Below are positions 26,528-34,132 of a stretch of 64,000 nt of DNA, one piece after another. The stretch is from the NCBI GenBank assembly GCA_011088105.1, contig JAALKI010000003.1:1-64000 (forward strand), read 5' to 3'. The notes beneath the pieces were generated by a model. It was given only the letters and a program-made list of their open reading frames with translations. It was not told the DNA's origin and did no database searches. Each line of letters begins with the position of its first letter. Position 1 is the first letter of the stretch. The DNA comes from Nitrospirota bacterium. Lineage in GTDB: Bacteria; Nitrospirota; Nitrospiria; Nitrospirales; UBA8639. Made by a program: the position numbers and the translations under genes.

Positions 26528-27742
26528 ATGACTGTTTCCCTACTGATTCTTGGTGACACGCCTGTTCATCTTTGGGGGTTGTCTGCTCACGAACGTCTCC
26601 GACGTGTGCTGAAGCCTGTGGGTGTTACTCATGTTGTTGCGAATCTTGCTGCTGTTCCTGAAGGGCATACGGTGCTTATGGTGCGTGCGGACTATGTCTA
26701 TGACAATCGCATCCTCCACAATCTTGTGAAGGCTTCGCCAGTGATTGTCCGTCTTCCAACGAGCCAGGCTCCTGTGGCTGCTCATGTTCATCGGGAATGG
26801 GCTGAATCGGTTCGAGCTGTGGTTTGTGGTGAACAGGCCATGGTTGATGAACCTGCGATTAAAATGGAAACTCCGGAAAGCCTGGCTTCAGCCTATCAAG
26901 AACAGTTACGGAAATTTGATCCGCCTGTGGTCTTGCCGATCGATCCGGCGAACCAGCAATTTTTGGAAGATCAGTTGTTTGCCGGTTCGTATAAAGGAAT
27001 TACCGACTTAGTGACGAAGTGGGTATGGCCGGCGCCGGCGCAGTGGGTGACCCAATGGTGTACTCGGTATGGTATTCAGCCCAATCATGTGACGAGTCTG
27101 GGGTTTGTGTTGGTGTTGATTGCTGGGGTGTGTTTTTATACTGGACAGTTTGGATGGGGGCTGCTCGCAGGTTGGTTGATGACCTTTTTGGATACGGTTG
27201 ATGGCAAACTGGCTCGGGTAACGGTGACGTCCAGTAAGGTGGGGCATGTCTTTGATCATGGGATTGATATCATTCATCCGCCTTTATGGTATTTGGTGTG
27301 GGGACTAGGGCTTTCTACTTTTCACACGGGGGTGCCTGGGCTTTCTGTGGACATTGTAATTTGGATTATTTTTGGTGGCTATATTCTTGGGAGGCTGGTT
27401 GAAGGGGCCTTTCAACTCTGGTTAGGAATGTTTGGTATTTTTTGCTGGCGGCGGTTCGATTCATTTTCACGCTTGATTACCGCTCGACGGAATCCCAACC
27501 TTATTTTTTTAACGATGAGTGTTCTCGTTGGCCGTCCTGACTTGGGTCTTGTGGCCGTGGCGGGATGGACGTTGCTCTCCACAATGCTTCTGTTCGTGCG
27601 TCTGGTTATGGCAAGTTACGTTCGAATGCGATCTGGCCCACTCCAGTCCTGGTTGCGGGAGGTTGATCGGGCTGCCAATGATACATCGCTCGCCGTGCGA
27701 TGGTTTACGCGGCACACGGAGACGGTTCGGCCTTCACCATGA
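26528..27742 (+). CDS. CDP-alcohol phosphatidyltransferase with an N-terminal nucleotidyltransferase-like domain
   Basis: About 404 residues. The C-terminal half is an integral membrane CDP-alcohol phosphotransferase with the full catalytic motif DxxDGxxAR-x8-GxxxDxxxD (Asp222, Asp225, Gly226, Ala229, Arg230, Gly239, Asp243, Asp247). The N-terminal part (about 1-150) resembles a nucleotidyltransferase fold, with VLMVRADYVYDNRILHNL, but lacks the GxGxR nucleotide loop, so it may be non-catalytic. The layout recalls fused inositol-phosphate cytidylyltransferase/DIPP synthase proteins. It would transfer a phospho-alcohol from CDP to a lipid or alcohol at the inner membrane. It overlaps the lipid kinase gene by ATGA. 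Confidence 0.87.
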   Translation: MTVSLLILGDTPVHLWGLSAHERLRRVLKPVGVTHVVANLAAVPEGHTVLMVRADYVYDNRILHNLVKASPVIVRLPTSQAPVAAHVHREWAESVRAVVCGEQAMVDEPAIKMETPESLASAYQEQLRKFDPPVVLPIDPANQQFLEDQLFAGSYKGITDLVTKWVWPAPAQWVTQWCTRYGIQPNHVTSLGFVLVLIAGVCFYTGQFGWGLLAGWLMTFLDTVDGKLARVTVTSSKVGHVFDHGIDIIHPPLWYLVWGLGLSTFHTGVPGLSVDIVIWIIFGGYILGRLVEGAFQLWLGMFGIFCWRRFDSFSRLITARRNPNLIFLTMSVLVGRPDLGLVAVAGWTLLSTMLLFVRLVMASYVRMRSGPLQSWLREVDRAANDTSLAVRWFTRHTETVRPSP

Positions 27743-28773
27743 CGAGTCCTGCCTTAAGTTCTCTGCCTGAAGCCATTCTAGAATGGTCTCATTGTCGATC
27801 GATCGAGCCTGGTCGGCGTCTGCGGATTGGGGTCCTCCACAACCCCTTGAGTGGCAGGAACCGACGATCTGGCCTTGATGACGTCCATCACGCGCTTCGT
27901 GCCTTTCCAGATGTTCGGCAATGCGAAGTACGATCGCCGCCTGATATTTTCTCGGCGTTGTCTGCTTTTTCTCGTGAAGGCATCGAGTTGATTGTGGTTA
28001 ACGGCGGTGATGGGACTATTCAGGCCACATTGACGGTGTTATTGACCGACCATGGTACCCAAGGGCTGCCATTATTGGCGGTGTTGCCGACTGGCACGAC
28101 CAATATGATTGCTGGCGATGTTGGACTTCGGGGCACTCGGCCCAGGGCGTTACAACAACTATGTGCGTATATTCCCTCTGCCACGCATGGGCTTCCCTTG
28201 CTGCGACGGCATGTGCTTCGTGTGCAATCCGATGTTCATCCTGAATCATTGTGTGGGATGTTTTTTGGAACCGGTGGGATTTTGCAAGGTATTGAATATT
28301 GCCGCCGGTCGGTTGCATCCAAAGGGATTCGTGGCGAAATTGGCCCTGCGGTGGCATTAGCCCGGTTTCTGTTTGCGTTAGTCCGTGGCCAAAATGATGT
28401 GCTCCAACCAATTCCGCTGTCTGTTGGAGTGAATGGTGGTCCTTTGGAATCGTCCGAATGTCTCGCATTGTTTGTCAGTACGTTGGATCGATTGTTTCTT
28501 GGCTTGCGGCCCTATTGGGGGCGTGAGGTCGCACCTTTGCACTATACAATGATTCGTGCTAATCCTCGCCACTTACTGCGTGTAGTCTTTGCCTTGTTGC
28601 GTGGGCGTCCTCATCCTATGGCAACATGGGAACATGGATACCATAGTGCGAATGTTGCGCAGGTACAGTTGGCCGTTCCCCATGGATTTACGTTGGACGG
28701 CGAACTGTTTGTTGGCAAGGGGAGCACGGTCACGATTAGTGATGCCGGGCAGGTTTCCTTTATCCAGTTCTAA
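27739..28773 (+). CDS. Diacylglycerol-kinase-family lipid kinase
   Basis: 344 residues. The catalytic domain shows NPLSGRNRRSG, the nucleotide loop VNGGDGT (88-93) and PTGTTNMIA (117 onwards), followed by a C-terminal beta domain ending in FTLDGELF. The family phosphorylates diacylglycerol, sphingosine or ceramide; the Caulobacter ceramide kinase CpgB belongs to it. ATG 27739 overlaps the preceding stop in an ATGA, so translation is coupled to the CDP-alcohol phosphotransferase. In this locus ceramide is the substrate I would test first. Confidence 0.85.
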   Translation: MTSPALSSLPEAILEWSHCRSIEPGRRLRIGVLHNPLSGRNRRSGLDDVHHALRAFPDVRQCEVRSPPDIFSALSAFSREGIELIVVNGGDGTIQATLTVLLTDHGTQGLPLLAVLPTGTTNMIAGDVGLRGTRPRALQQLCAYIPSATHGLPLLRRHVLRVQSDVHPESLCGMFFGTGGILQGIEYCRRSVASKGIRGEIGPAVALARFLFALVRGQNDVLQPIPLSVGVNGGPLESSECLALFVSTLDRLFLGLRPYWGREVAPLHYTMIRANPRHLLRVVFALLRGRPHPMATWEHGYHSANVAQVQLAVPHGFTLDGELFVGKGSTVTISDAGQVSFIQF

Positions 28774-28787
28774 TGGAATTATGAACG

Positions 28788-29735
28788 ATGAACACACCCC
28801 TTTCTCCCGAGCTTGTTTCTCTCGTCTCACAGCCTCTTGGTGAGACGCAAGCTCCAGCCGTGGATGCATTGATCCAGGCATTGCTCGCACGTTATGGTGA
28901 ATCTGTGCAAGCCATTGTGTTGTATGGGTCTTGCTTGCGTCATGGTGATGTGCACAATGGCCTCGTCGATTTTTATGTGCTGGTCGATACCTATGGCCGG
29001 GCCTATCATCAGGTTTGGCATCGTGTGTTCAATACGCTTCTCCCGCCTAACGTGTTTTATCTGGCTTTGCCTGAAAAAGAGGGTGGGCTTCGTGCCAAGT
29101 ACGCTATCCTCTCGCTTACCGACTTTCAGAAAAGTACCTCGATGCGATGGTTTCATTCCTATTTTTGGGGACGATTTTGCCAGCCAACCCATGTGGCGTT
29201 TGCGAAAAATCGCGAGATTGCCTGTCAGGTATGGGAAGGATTGGCTCAAGCTGCCGTGACGTTTTGCACGCGCGTTCTTCCACTACTTCCACCGGCATGT
29301 GACGCGAAGATGCTTTGGCAAACAGGATTGGCGCGGAGCTATCGCGCTGAGCTACGTGCGGAACGGCCAGAGACCATTGCCCGTTTATATGAAGGGGGAT
29401 CGCATTATTTCGAGTCTGTTGCCCGTATTGCGATGACTCTGGTGCCATTTTCGATAGAGATTCAGTCTGAAACTTTTCATGCGATGATTCCCTCCCGAGT
29501 ACGATTTTTCTGCCGTGTTGGATGGGTTGTTCGCACAATCCAAGGCAAATTGCTCTCGTTGCTCCGTCTCATAAAAGGGTTGATGACATTTCGTGGAGGC
29601 GTGGACTACATTGTCTGGAAGATTCAACGGCATTCAGGCATCACGATTGAAGTGACGCCTCGGCTCCGGCAATACCCTCTGCTCGCTGGGTGGGTGGTTA
29701 TGTGGCGCTTATATCGCAAAGGGGCGTTTCGATAA
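28788..29735 (+). CDS. Nucleotidyltransferase-like protein, Tam41-like
   Basis: 315 residues. The segment IVLYGSCLRHGDVHNGLVDFYVLVD looks like the GS-x-DxD core of a polymerase-beta-type nucleotidyltransferase, arranged as in Tam41 (mitochondrial CDP-diacylglycerol synthase), where it reads YGSG...IDF.. in a similar spacing. The remainder is helical with a possible membrane-associated C-terminus. It starts 15 bases after the lipid kinase and closes the three-gene set, so formation of a CDP-activated lipid is plausible. Similarity is short and the call is tentative. Confidence 0.6.
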   Translation: MNTPLSPELVSLVSQPLGETQAPAVDALIQALLARYGESVQAIVLYGSCLRHGDVHNGLVDFYVLVDTYGRAYHQVWHRVFNTLLPPNVFYLALPEKEGGLRAKYAILSLTDFQKSTSMRWFHSYFWGRFCQPTHVAFAKNREIACQVWEGLAQAAVTFCTRVLPLLPPACDAKMLWQTGLARSYRAELRAERPETIARLYEGGSHYFESVARIAMTLVPFSIEIQSETFHAMIPSRVRFFCRVGWVVRTIQGKLLSLLRLIKGLMTFRGGVDYIVWKIQRHSGITIEVTPRLRQYPLLAGWVVMWRLYRKGAFR

Positions 29736-29812
29736 AGGGCGGTCAACAACTGTTGTTTCTTGCCTGGCTGGTTCAACGTGCTCCTGGCCTGCCTTGTCCT
29801 CTTCACCACGTG

Positions 29813-29830
29813 CAGCCTTGTGCAAGGCTG
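29813..29830. terminator. Possible bidirectional stem-loop between convergent genes
   Basis: CAGCCTT and AAGGCTG form a perfect 7-pair stem with a GTGC loop between the rightward nucleotidyltransferase-like gene and the leftward RusA-like gene. No strong T tract follows; the plus-strand tail is only moderately T-rich. Confidence 0.35.
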
Positions 29831-29876
29831 ACGCTGTCTTCTTACCTTGTGCCCACTGAGTAAGTCCATCTGACTT

Positions 29877-30449
29877 TCAGGGAACAAATCGTTTTTGACT
29901 CTTTCTCCTGCTGCGGGGTTTCTGCGCGAGGGCTCTTACGAGTTGTTCGTGAGAGGTCGGTGTGCCTGAGCCTGGAATGTCAAGGGGGCTGCCTATCGTC
30001 AGTGTGCATTCCATCCGTGGCTGCTCGCGATCCAAGACTTTATACAGATGAATCTCCACAATGCGATTGTCATTGATGCTAAGGGCTTCGGCGATGGCAT
30101 CTTGCGTAATTTTCAAGCCACTGTCCACGTCACGCCGTAGGAGTGATGGTAAATGTAAATAGATGGTTAAACGTAAATAATGGCGCTGGAACGTGTGCAG
30201 AATGGTTTGATGTTGAGGCTCTTGTGCTAAGGCTGCCCACACCATTTGCGCAACAGTCGTTTTATACCGTCGGCCTGTCGAAGAAAGCACGCGACGTCCG
30301 TGGACGGTTGCATATTGATGGTTGATACTTGGGGGGATGGGCAGAAACAGCGAAAGTTGCTTGGCCGTGATCGCCCCTGGAGGAAGAGGTACGTTGGAAA
30401 AAGACCGTGTTGCAGATGAACGACTGCGGGGCAACGGGTTCGTGTGCAA
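29877..30449 (-). CDS. RusA-like Holliday-junction resolvase
   Basis: 190 residues. The central part matches RusA: LPIPPSINHQY, VLSSTGRRYKTTV, and the catalytic acidic region RDVDSGLKITQDAIAEAL followed by NDNRIVEIHLYKV. RusA resolves four-way junctions and is usually phage-derived. N- and C-terminal extensions are basic and low-complexity. It begins 5 bases after mraZ ends and is probably co-transcribed with it, which is unusual. No other phage gene is seen nearby. Confidence 0.75.
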   Translation of the reverse strand: MHTNPLPRSRSSATRSFSNVPLPPGAITAKQLSLFLPIPPSINHQYATVHGRRVLSSTGRRYKTTVAQMVWAALAQEPQHQTILHTFQRHYLRLTIYLHLPSLLRRDVDSGLKITQDAIAEALSINDNRIVEIHLYKVLDREQPRMECTLTIGSPLDIPGSGTPTSHEQLVRALAQKPRSRRKSQKRFVP

Positions 30450-30454
30450 ACCTT

Positions 30455-30919
30455 TTATAAAAGACTAAGCATCTTTCCGATGTTGTGTTCGTAGGTCTCG
30501 TCATTTTTCAGCAAGTAGTGACGCCAGTCTGAGGGATTCCAGATTTCAAGGCGATGATACATGCCAACGACGACCACTTCCTGATCTTCATCAATCGGAA
30601 TCATTTTACGGAGTCGGCTCGGAATTAACATGCGGCCAGCTTTGTCCATTTCGGAAGGGACCGCTTCGGCTAACATATAATGCATGAACAACCGACTTTG
30701 TTCTTCATCAAGGGATGTCTTGGCTCGTTCCAACAGTTTTTGCCATTCGACGCCGGAATAGGCAGAGAGAGGATTGTCCTGTCCTTTTAAAAAAAAGACG
30801 CTTTGCCCATCGGTTTCCAAGTGCTCTCGGATAGGACTGGGCACAATAAACCGTCCTTTTTCATCTAACTTACACAGGTACTGACCCGCAAACTTGTTTC
30901 CAGGCTCGTGTGTCATCAT
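30455..30919 (-). CDS. mraZ: MraZ transcriptional regulator, outside the cell-division cluster
   Basis: 154 residues with two SpoVT-AbrB-like beta domains: LDEKGRFIVPSPIREHL and MDKAGRMLIPSRLRKMI. MraZ forms a ring and represses the dcw operon by binding repeated TGGGN boxes. Normally rsmH and ftsL follow directly; here a RusA-like gene does, so this is a stand-alone copy or the dcw cluster has been rearranged. I did not find the TGGGN repeat array upstream. ATG 30919 or the adjacent 30916 both fit. Confidence 0.9.
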   Translation of the reverse strand: MMTHEPGNKFAGQYLCKLDEKGRFIVPSPIREHLETDGQSVFFLKGQDNPLSAYSGVEWQKLLERAKTSLDEEQSRLFMHYMLAEAVPSEMDKAGRMLIPSRLRKMIPIDEDQEVVVVGMYHRLEIWNPSDWRHYLLKNDETYEHNIGKMLSLL

Positions 30920-31075
30920 CGCTCCCTCAAATGGGAAAGAGAGTTTGCATCAATAACAATGGTCCCTAAAGGCTAGAAGAAATACCTACGAATGTCAAGC
31001 GTAACGAGTGGTCATTGGTCATCGTGTGTGTTCCGTCTGTCTGATGCCCAGGCTGCTTTCACGCTTCATGGCCTT

Positions 31076-31813
31076 TTACACCATTCTGGCCAAGGTGCTC
31101 ACATAAACATCTGCTGCCCCGAACTTTCTGAGGACCTTGGCGCATTCATTCACGGTGGTGCCGGTGGTCAACACGTCATCAATTAACAAAATGCGTTGGC
31201 CGTCGATCCGGCTTGGGTAATTAATATGAAATGCATGCCGAAGATTTTTGAGTCGAGTCGATCGTGATAAGGTCGTTTGAGGAGGGGTCGGCCGGGTACG
31301 CACTAACGTGTGGCAGAGGACCGGTGTCTTGAGATGTCGGCTGATAGGGTCGGCAAGTAGTAGTGACTGGTTGTATTCCCGCTCGCGGAGTCGATGAGGG
31401 TGGAGGGGGATAGGGATGATGTAATCGATATTGGGGGGATGCAGAAAAGCCTGGCACATGAGGGTCGCCAGAGGACGGGCCAATGAGACCTTCCCATGAT
31501 ATTTAAAGAGGTGAATGGCTTCTTTCAGTGGGGATTGATACGGATACAAGCCCCAGGCTTTGGTATAGGCCGGTGGTTTGTCTCGACAGGGGCCGCATTG
31601 GTGAAAGGGGCTATGGCGTAAGGCTATCGGTGAGGAAAACGGACGGCTGCATCGAGGACAACGAGGGCCGTCAAAAGGAGTGATGGTTTTCCAGCAAGCT
31701 CGGCAAAAAAAGGGAATGGGGTCATCCCAAAGGGATTGGGTGCATTGGGCACAGTGAACAGGAAGAATGGCATGCAAGAGGAATCGGAGAAGGCCAGTAG
31801 GGCTGATTATCAT
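31076..31813 (-). CDS. comF: ComF-family phosphoribosyltransferase-like protein
   Basis: 245 residues. The N-terminus has two zinc-binding Cys pairs (CAQC and CRAC; then CPRC and CGPC). The C-terminal half is a type I phosphoribosyltransferase domain with IPIPLHPHRLREREYNQS and the pyrophosphate loop ILLIDDVLTTGTT. ComF helps DNA uptake in naturally competent bacteria; in other species the role is less clear. It is read leftward, divergent from the ABC ATPase gene. Confidence 0.88.
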   Translation of the reverse strand: MIISPTGLLRFLLHAILPVHCAQCTQSLWDDPIPFFCRACWKTITPFDGPRCPRCSRPFSSPIALRHSPFHQCGPCRDKPPAYTKAWGLYPYQSPLKEAIHLFKYHGKVSLARPLATLMCQAFLHPPNIDYIIPIPLHPHRLREREYNQSLLLADPISRHLKTPVLCHTLVRTRPTPPQTTLSRSTRLKNLRHAFHINYPSRIDGQRILLIDDVLTTGTTVNECAKVLRKFGAADVYVSTLARMV

Positions 31814-32051
31814 GCAACGACCTGCTTGTGTTGTGGTTCTCGTGCTTCGTGGTCGTCCACGTGTTCCCTTCGTCGTCGGATCGGCTTGTTGCTTCTTGCG
31901 CCCTTTGGGGCGCTACGCCGTGCAGATGTGTTGAAAGGTAGGGAATAGGCAAGAAGACTGTCAAGGCAGATTGGCAAATGGCATTGACGCTCAATTTTCT
32001 GGAGTTTGTCATCCATTGTCGCGTCGTTGAAAGGTATGGTATAGGGATCGC

Positions 32052-32735
32052 GTGGTACGTGTATCTCATGTTGGGAAGACCTATCAACGTGGTGCTGTGG
32101 TGATTCATGCATTGCACGATGTGACGGTCCACGTTTCTAAGGGGACCTTTTGTGCCATCATGGGGCCAAGCGGAAGTGGGAAAAGTACGCTCCTTAATCT
32201 CATTGCCGGCCTCGATACATTTACCGAAGGAGATATTCTCCTTGATGGGCAATCCACACGAGAGTTTACTGATGCCGATTGGACAACCATCCGAAGGGAA
32301 TGGATTGGCATGGTGTTTCAGGCGTTTCATTTGGTGCCTGGGTTGACGGTTCAAGAAAATGTGGGGCTGCCACTCCTTTTGAATGGTGTGGCATCTAACA
32401 TAGTGCATGAACGGATCGAGCAAAGCTTGGCGTTAGTGGGCATGCATGGTCGTGGCCAGCATCGACCGAGTGAGCTCTCAGGTGGCGAGCAGCAACGTGT
32501 GGCGATTGCTCGCGCATGTGTGCATCAGCCTCGACTCATCCTGGCTGATGAGCCGACAGGGAATTTGGATTCTCACAATGGCGCAGACGTGGTGGCGTTA
32601 CTTCGGCGCGTTTCCCAAACATATGGGCAAACCGTTATCATGGCTACCCATTCTGAGATGGCCGCTGGGGTCGCCGATTGTCGCTATGAGTTGAGTGATG
32701 GGCGGCTGAGGCCATGTCTTGAAACCCTGCCTTAG
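32052..32735 (+). CDS. LolD/MacB-type ABC transporter ATPase
   Basis: 227 residues. Walker A GPSGSGKST, the signature LSGGEQQRVAIARA, Walker B LILADEPTGNLDS and the H-loop His in MATHS are all intact. This is the LolD/FtsE/MacB subgroup that drives FtsX-type permeases for lipoproteins, lipids or envelope stress substrates. The best partner is the large FtsX-type permease at 34133, separated by a dihydroorotate dehydrogenase gene and an opposite-strand regulator. GTG 32052 with AGGGA upstream is the start. The dehydrogenase gene begins 16 bases after its stop. Confidence 0.9.
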   Translation: MVRVSHVGKTYQRGAVVIHALHDVTVHVSKGTFCAIMGPSGSGKSTLLNLIAGLDTFTEGDILLDGQSTREFTDADWTTIRREWIGMVFQAFHLVPGLTVQENVGLPLLLNGVASNIVHERIEQSLALVGMHGRGQHRPSELSGGEQQRVAIARACVHQPRLILADEPTGNLDSHNGADVVALLRRVSQTYGQTVIMATHSEMAAGVADCRYELSDGRLRPCLETLP

Positions 32736-32751
32736 GGAAGGAGCATGACAC

Positions 32752-33681
32752 GTGATTGATTTGTCGACGACGGTCGCGGGTGTTCGTTTTCCAACATGTC
32801 TTATGAATGCAGCTGGGGCACGATGTGTGACCCGAGACGAATTGGAACAACTGGGCCAATCGTCGGCTGGCGCCATTGTTACCAAATCCATGACGCCTGA
32901 GCCTCGCGAAGGAAACCCCGGGCCACGCTACGTTGGGTTTGAGGGCGGGTCGATCAATTCCATGGGGCTTCCCAATTTGGGGTATCAGGCCTATGCCCAA
33001 ATGATTCCCGAATTGCGTCACTTTGAAAAACCCATTGTGGCAAGTGTGGCTGGGTTGACGGAAGATGATTTTCTCACCGTCGCGAAAACCATCAATGCGG
33101 TGCAGCCGGATTTGATCGAATGTAATCTTTCTTGCCCGAATATTCCGGGAAAGCCTCAAATTGGATATGACGTACAGGCTTCCGAGCGGTTGCTGTTCAA
33201 GCTGCGTGAGATCATTTCTGTTCCCATGGGTGTGAAGCTGCCTCCCTATTTCGATCCGGTCCACCATGAGATGATGGCTAATGTCTTAGAGCGGGTTGGT
33301 GTCGCGTTTCTTTCGGTGATCAATTCTGTTGGTAATGGGTTGGTCGTGGATGCCATGACCGAATCGGTTGTCATTAAACCGAAAGGTGGGTTTGGTGGAC
33401 TGGGGGGTACGATTATTAAGCCGGTGGCCTTGGCGAATGTTCGGGCATTTTCAAAGTTATTCAGGGGGACGCTGCCCATTATTGGTACTGGTGGGATCGT
33501 GACCGGAACGGATGTCTTTGAACATCTTCTCTGTGGAGCATCTGCTGTTCAAATTGGTACGACACTCATGGAGGAAGGGCTTGGTGCTTTTGAGCGAATC
33601 GAAGGGGAGTTACGCACAATACTGGATCAGAAAGCCTACCTGTCTGTCTCTGCCTGTCGAGGGATGTTAAAAGAACTGTAA
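32752..33681 (+). CDS. pyrD: Class 1A dihydroorotate dehydrogenase
   Basis: 309 residues, FMN TIM barrel. KSMTPEPREGNPGPRY, SINSMGLPN, and NLSCPNIPGKPQIGYD with the catalytic Cys128 identify the class 1A form, which uses fumarate as electron acceptor and works without PyrK. The C-terminal phosphate-binding region is IIGTGGIVTGTDVFEHLLCGASAVQIGT. It would carry out the fourth step of pyrimidine synthesis in the cytoplasm. It lies between an ABC ATPase and a regulator gene rather than with other pyr genes. Start GTG 32752. Confidence 0.88.
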   Translation: MIDLSTTVAGVRFPTCLMNAAGARCVTRDELEQLGQSSAGAIVTKSMTPEPREGNPGPRYVGFEGGSINSMGLPNLGYQAYAQMIPELRHFEKPIVASVAGLTEDDFLTVAKTINAVQPDLIECNLSCPNIPGKPQIGYDVQASERLLFKLREIISVPMGVKLPPYFDPVHHEMMANVLERVGVAFLSVINSVGNGLVVDAMTESVVIKPKGGFGGLGGTIIKPVALANVRAFSKLFRGTLPIIGTGGIVTGTDVFEHLLCGASAVQIGTTLMEEGLGAFERIEGELRTILDQKAYLSVSACRGMLKEL

Positions 33682-33714
33682 GGTGGGAGATCCCAGTGCG
33701 GGTAGGAGGTACCG

Positions 33715-33993
33715 CTATTTTGAGATGAAACTTTTAGGGATCAACCGAAGCGTCATGCTTTGCCGAAGGAGTTGCGCGACATTCCTTACATTCAGCCGTC
33801 GCATTAAATTAAATCGATGCACTTCCACTGTGCGAACACTAATATCTAATTGCGCTCCAATTTCCCGATTGGTGTGCCCCTGAGCCACGAGCCGCAAAAT
33901 TTCTTTTTGTCGGGCTGTCAGCGAATATTCTTCCTCAGGATGTCCTGGCAAAGGGGACTCTGTTTCCGATTGTTTCGTTTTTACCTTAGCCAT
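33715..33993 (-). CDS. Stand-alone LuxR/NarL-type helix-turn-helix regulator
   Basis: 92 residues, only a GerE-type DNA-binding domain: LTARQKEILRLVAQGHTNREIGAQLDISVRTVEVHRFNLMRRL. No receiver or ligand-binding domain, so it may act constitutively, dimerise with a partner, or be controlled by expression level. It is encoded opposite to the flanking transporter genes and lies directly upstream of the FtsX permease, which makes that gene a candidate target. Confidence 0.82.
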   Translation of the reverse strand: MAKVKTKQSETESPLPGHPEEEYSLTARQKEILRLVAQGHTNREIGAQLDISVRTVEVHRFNLMRRLNVRNVAQLLRQSMTLRLIPKSFISK

Positions 33994-34007
33994 CGCATTT
34001 CCTGAGC

Positions 34008-34057
34008 GGGCCTGTTGAAAAAGGCTGATAGCAGTATTTCTTTGCGTTCAACAGCCC
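34008..34057. repeat. Short inverted-repeat element
   Basis: The ends CTGTTGAA and TTCAACAG, flanked by GGG and CCC, form a hairpin of about 11 pairs enclosing some 26 bases. The ends are the same as those of the larger dispersed repeats at 19672 and 50866, so this looks like a short member of that family. It lies in the upstream region of the FtsX permease. Confidence 0.5.
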
Positions 34058-34132
34058 TTGAATTGACACGACATCGATTGGGATTTTTAAAGTACCATAC
34101 GTTGAATTATGGAAACAACTACTTGGTGAAAA

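Noticed and set aside
31898-31913. GCGCCC/GGGCGC hairpin as a terminator
   Set aside because: It lies in the divergent region between comF and the ABC ATPase where no transcript should end, and lacks a T tract.
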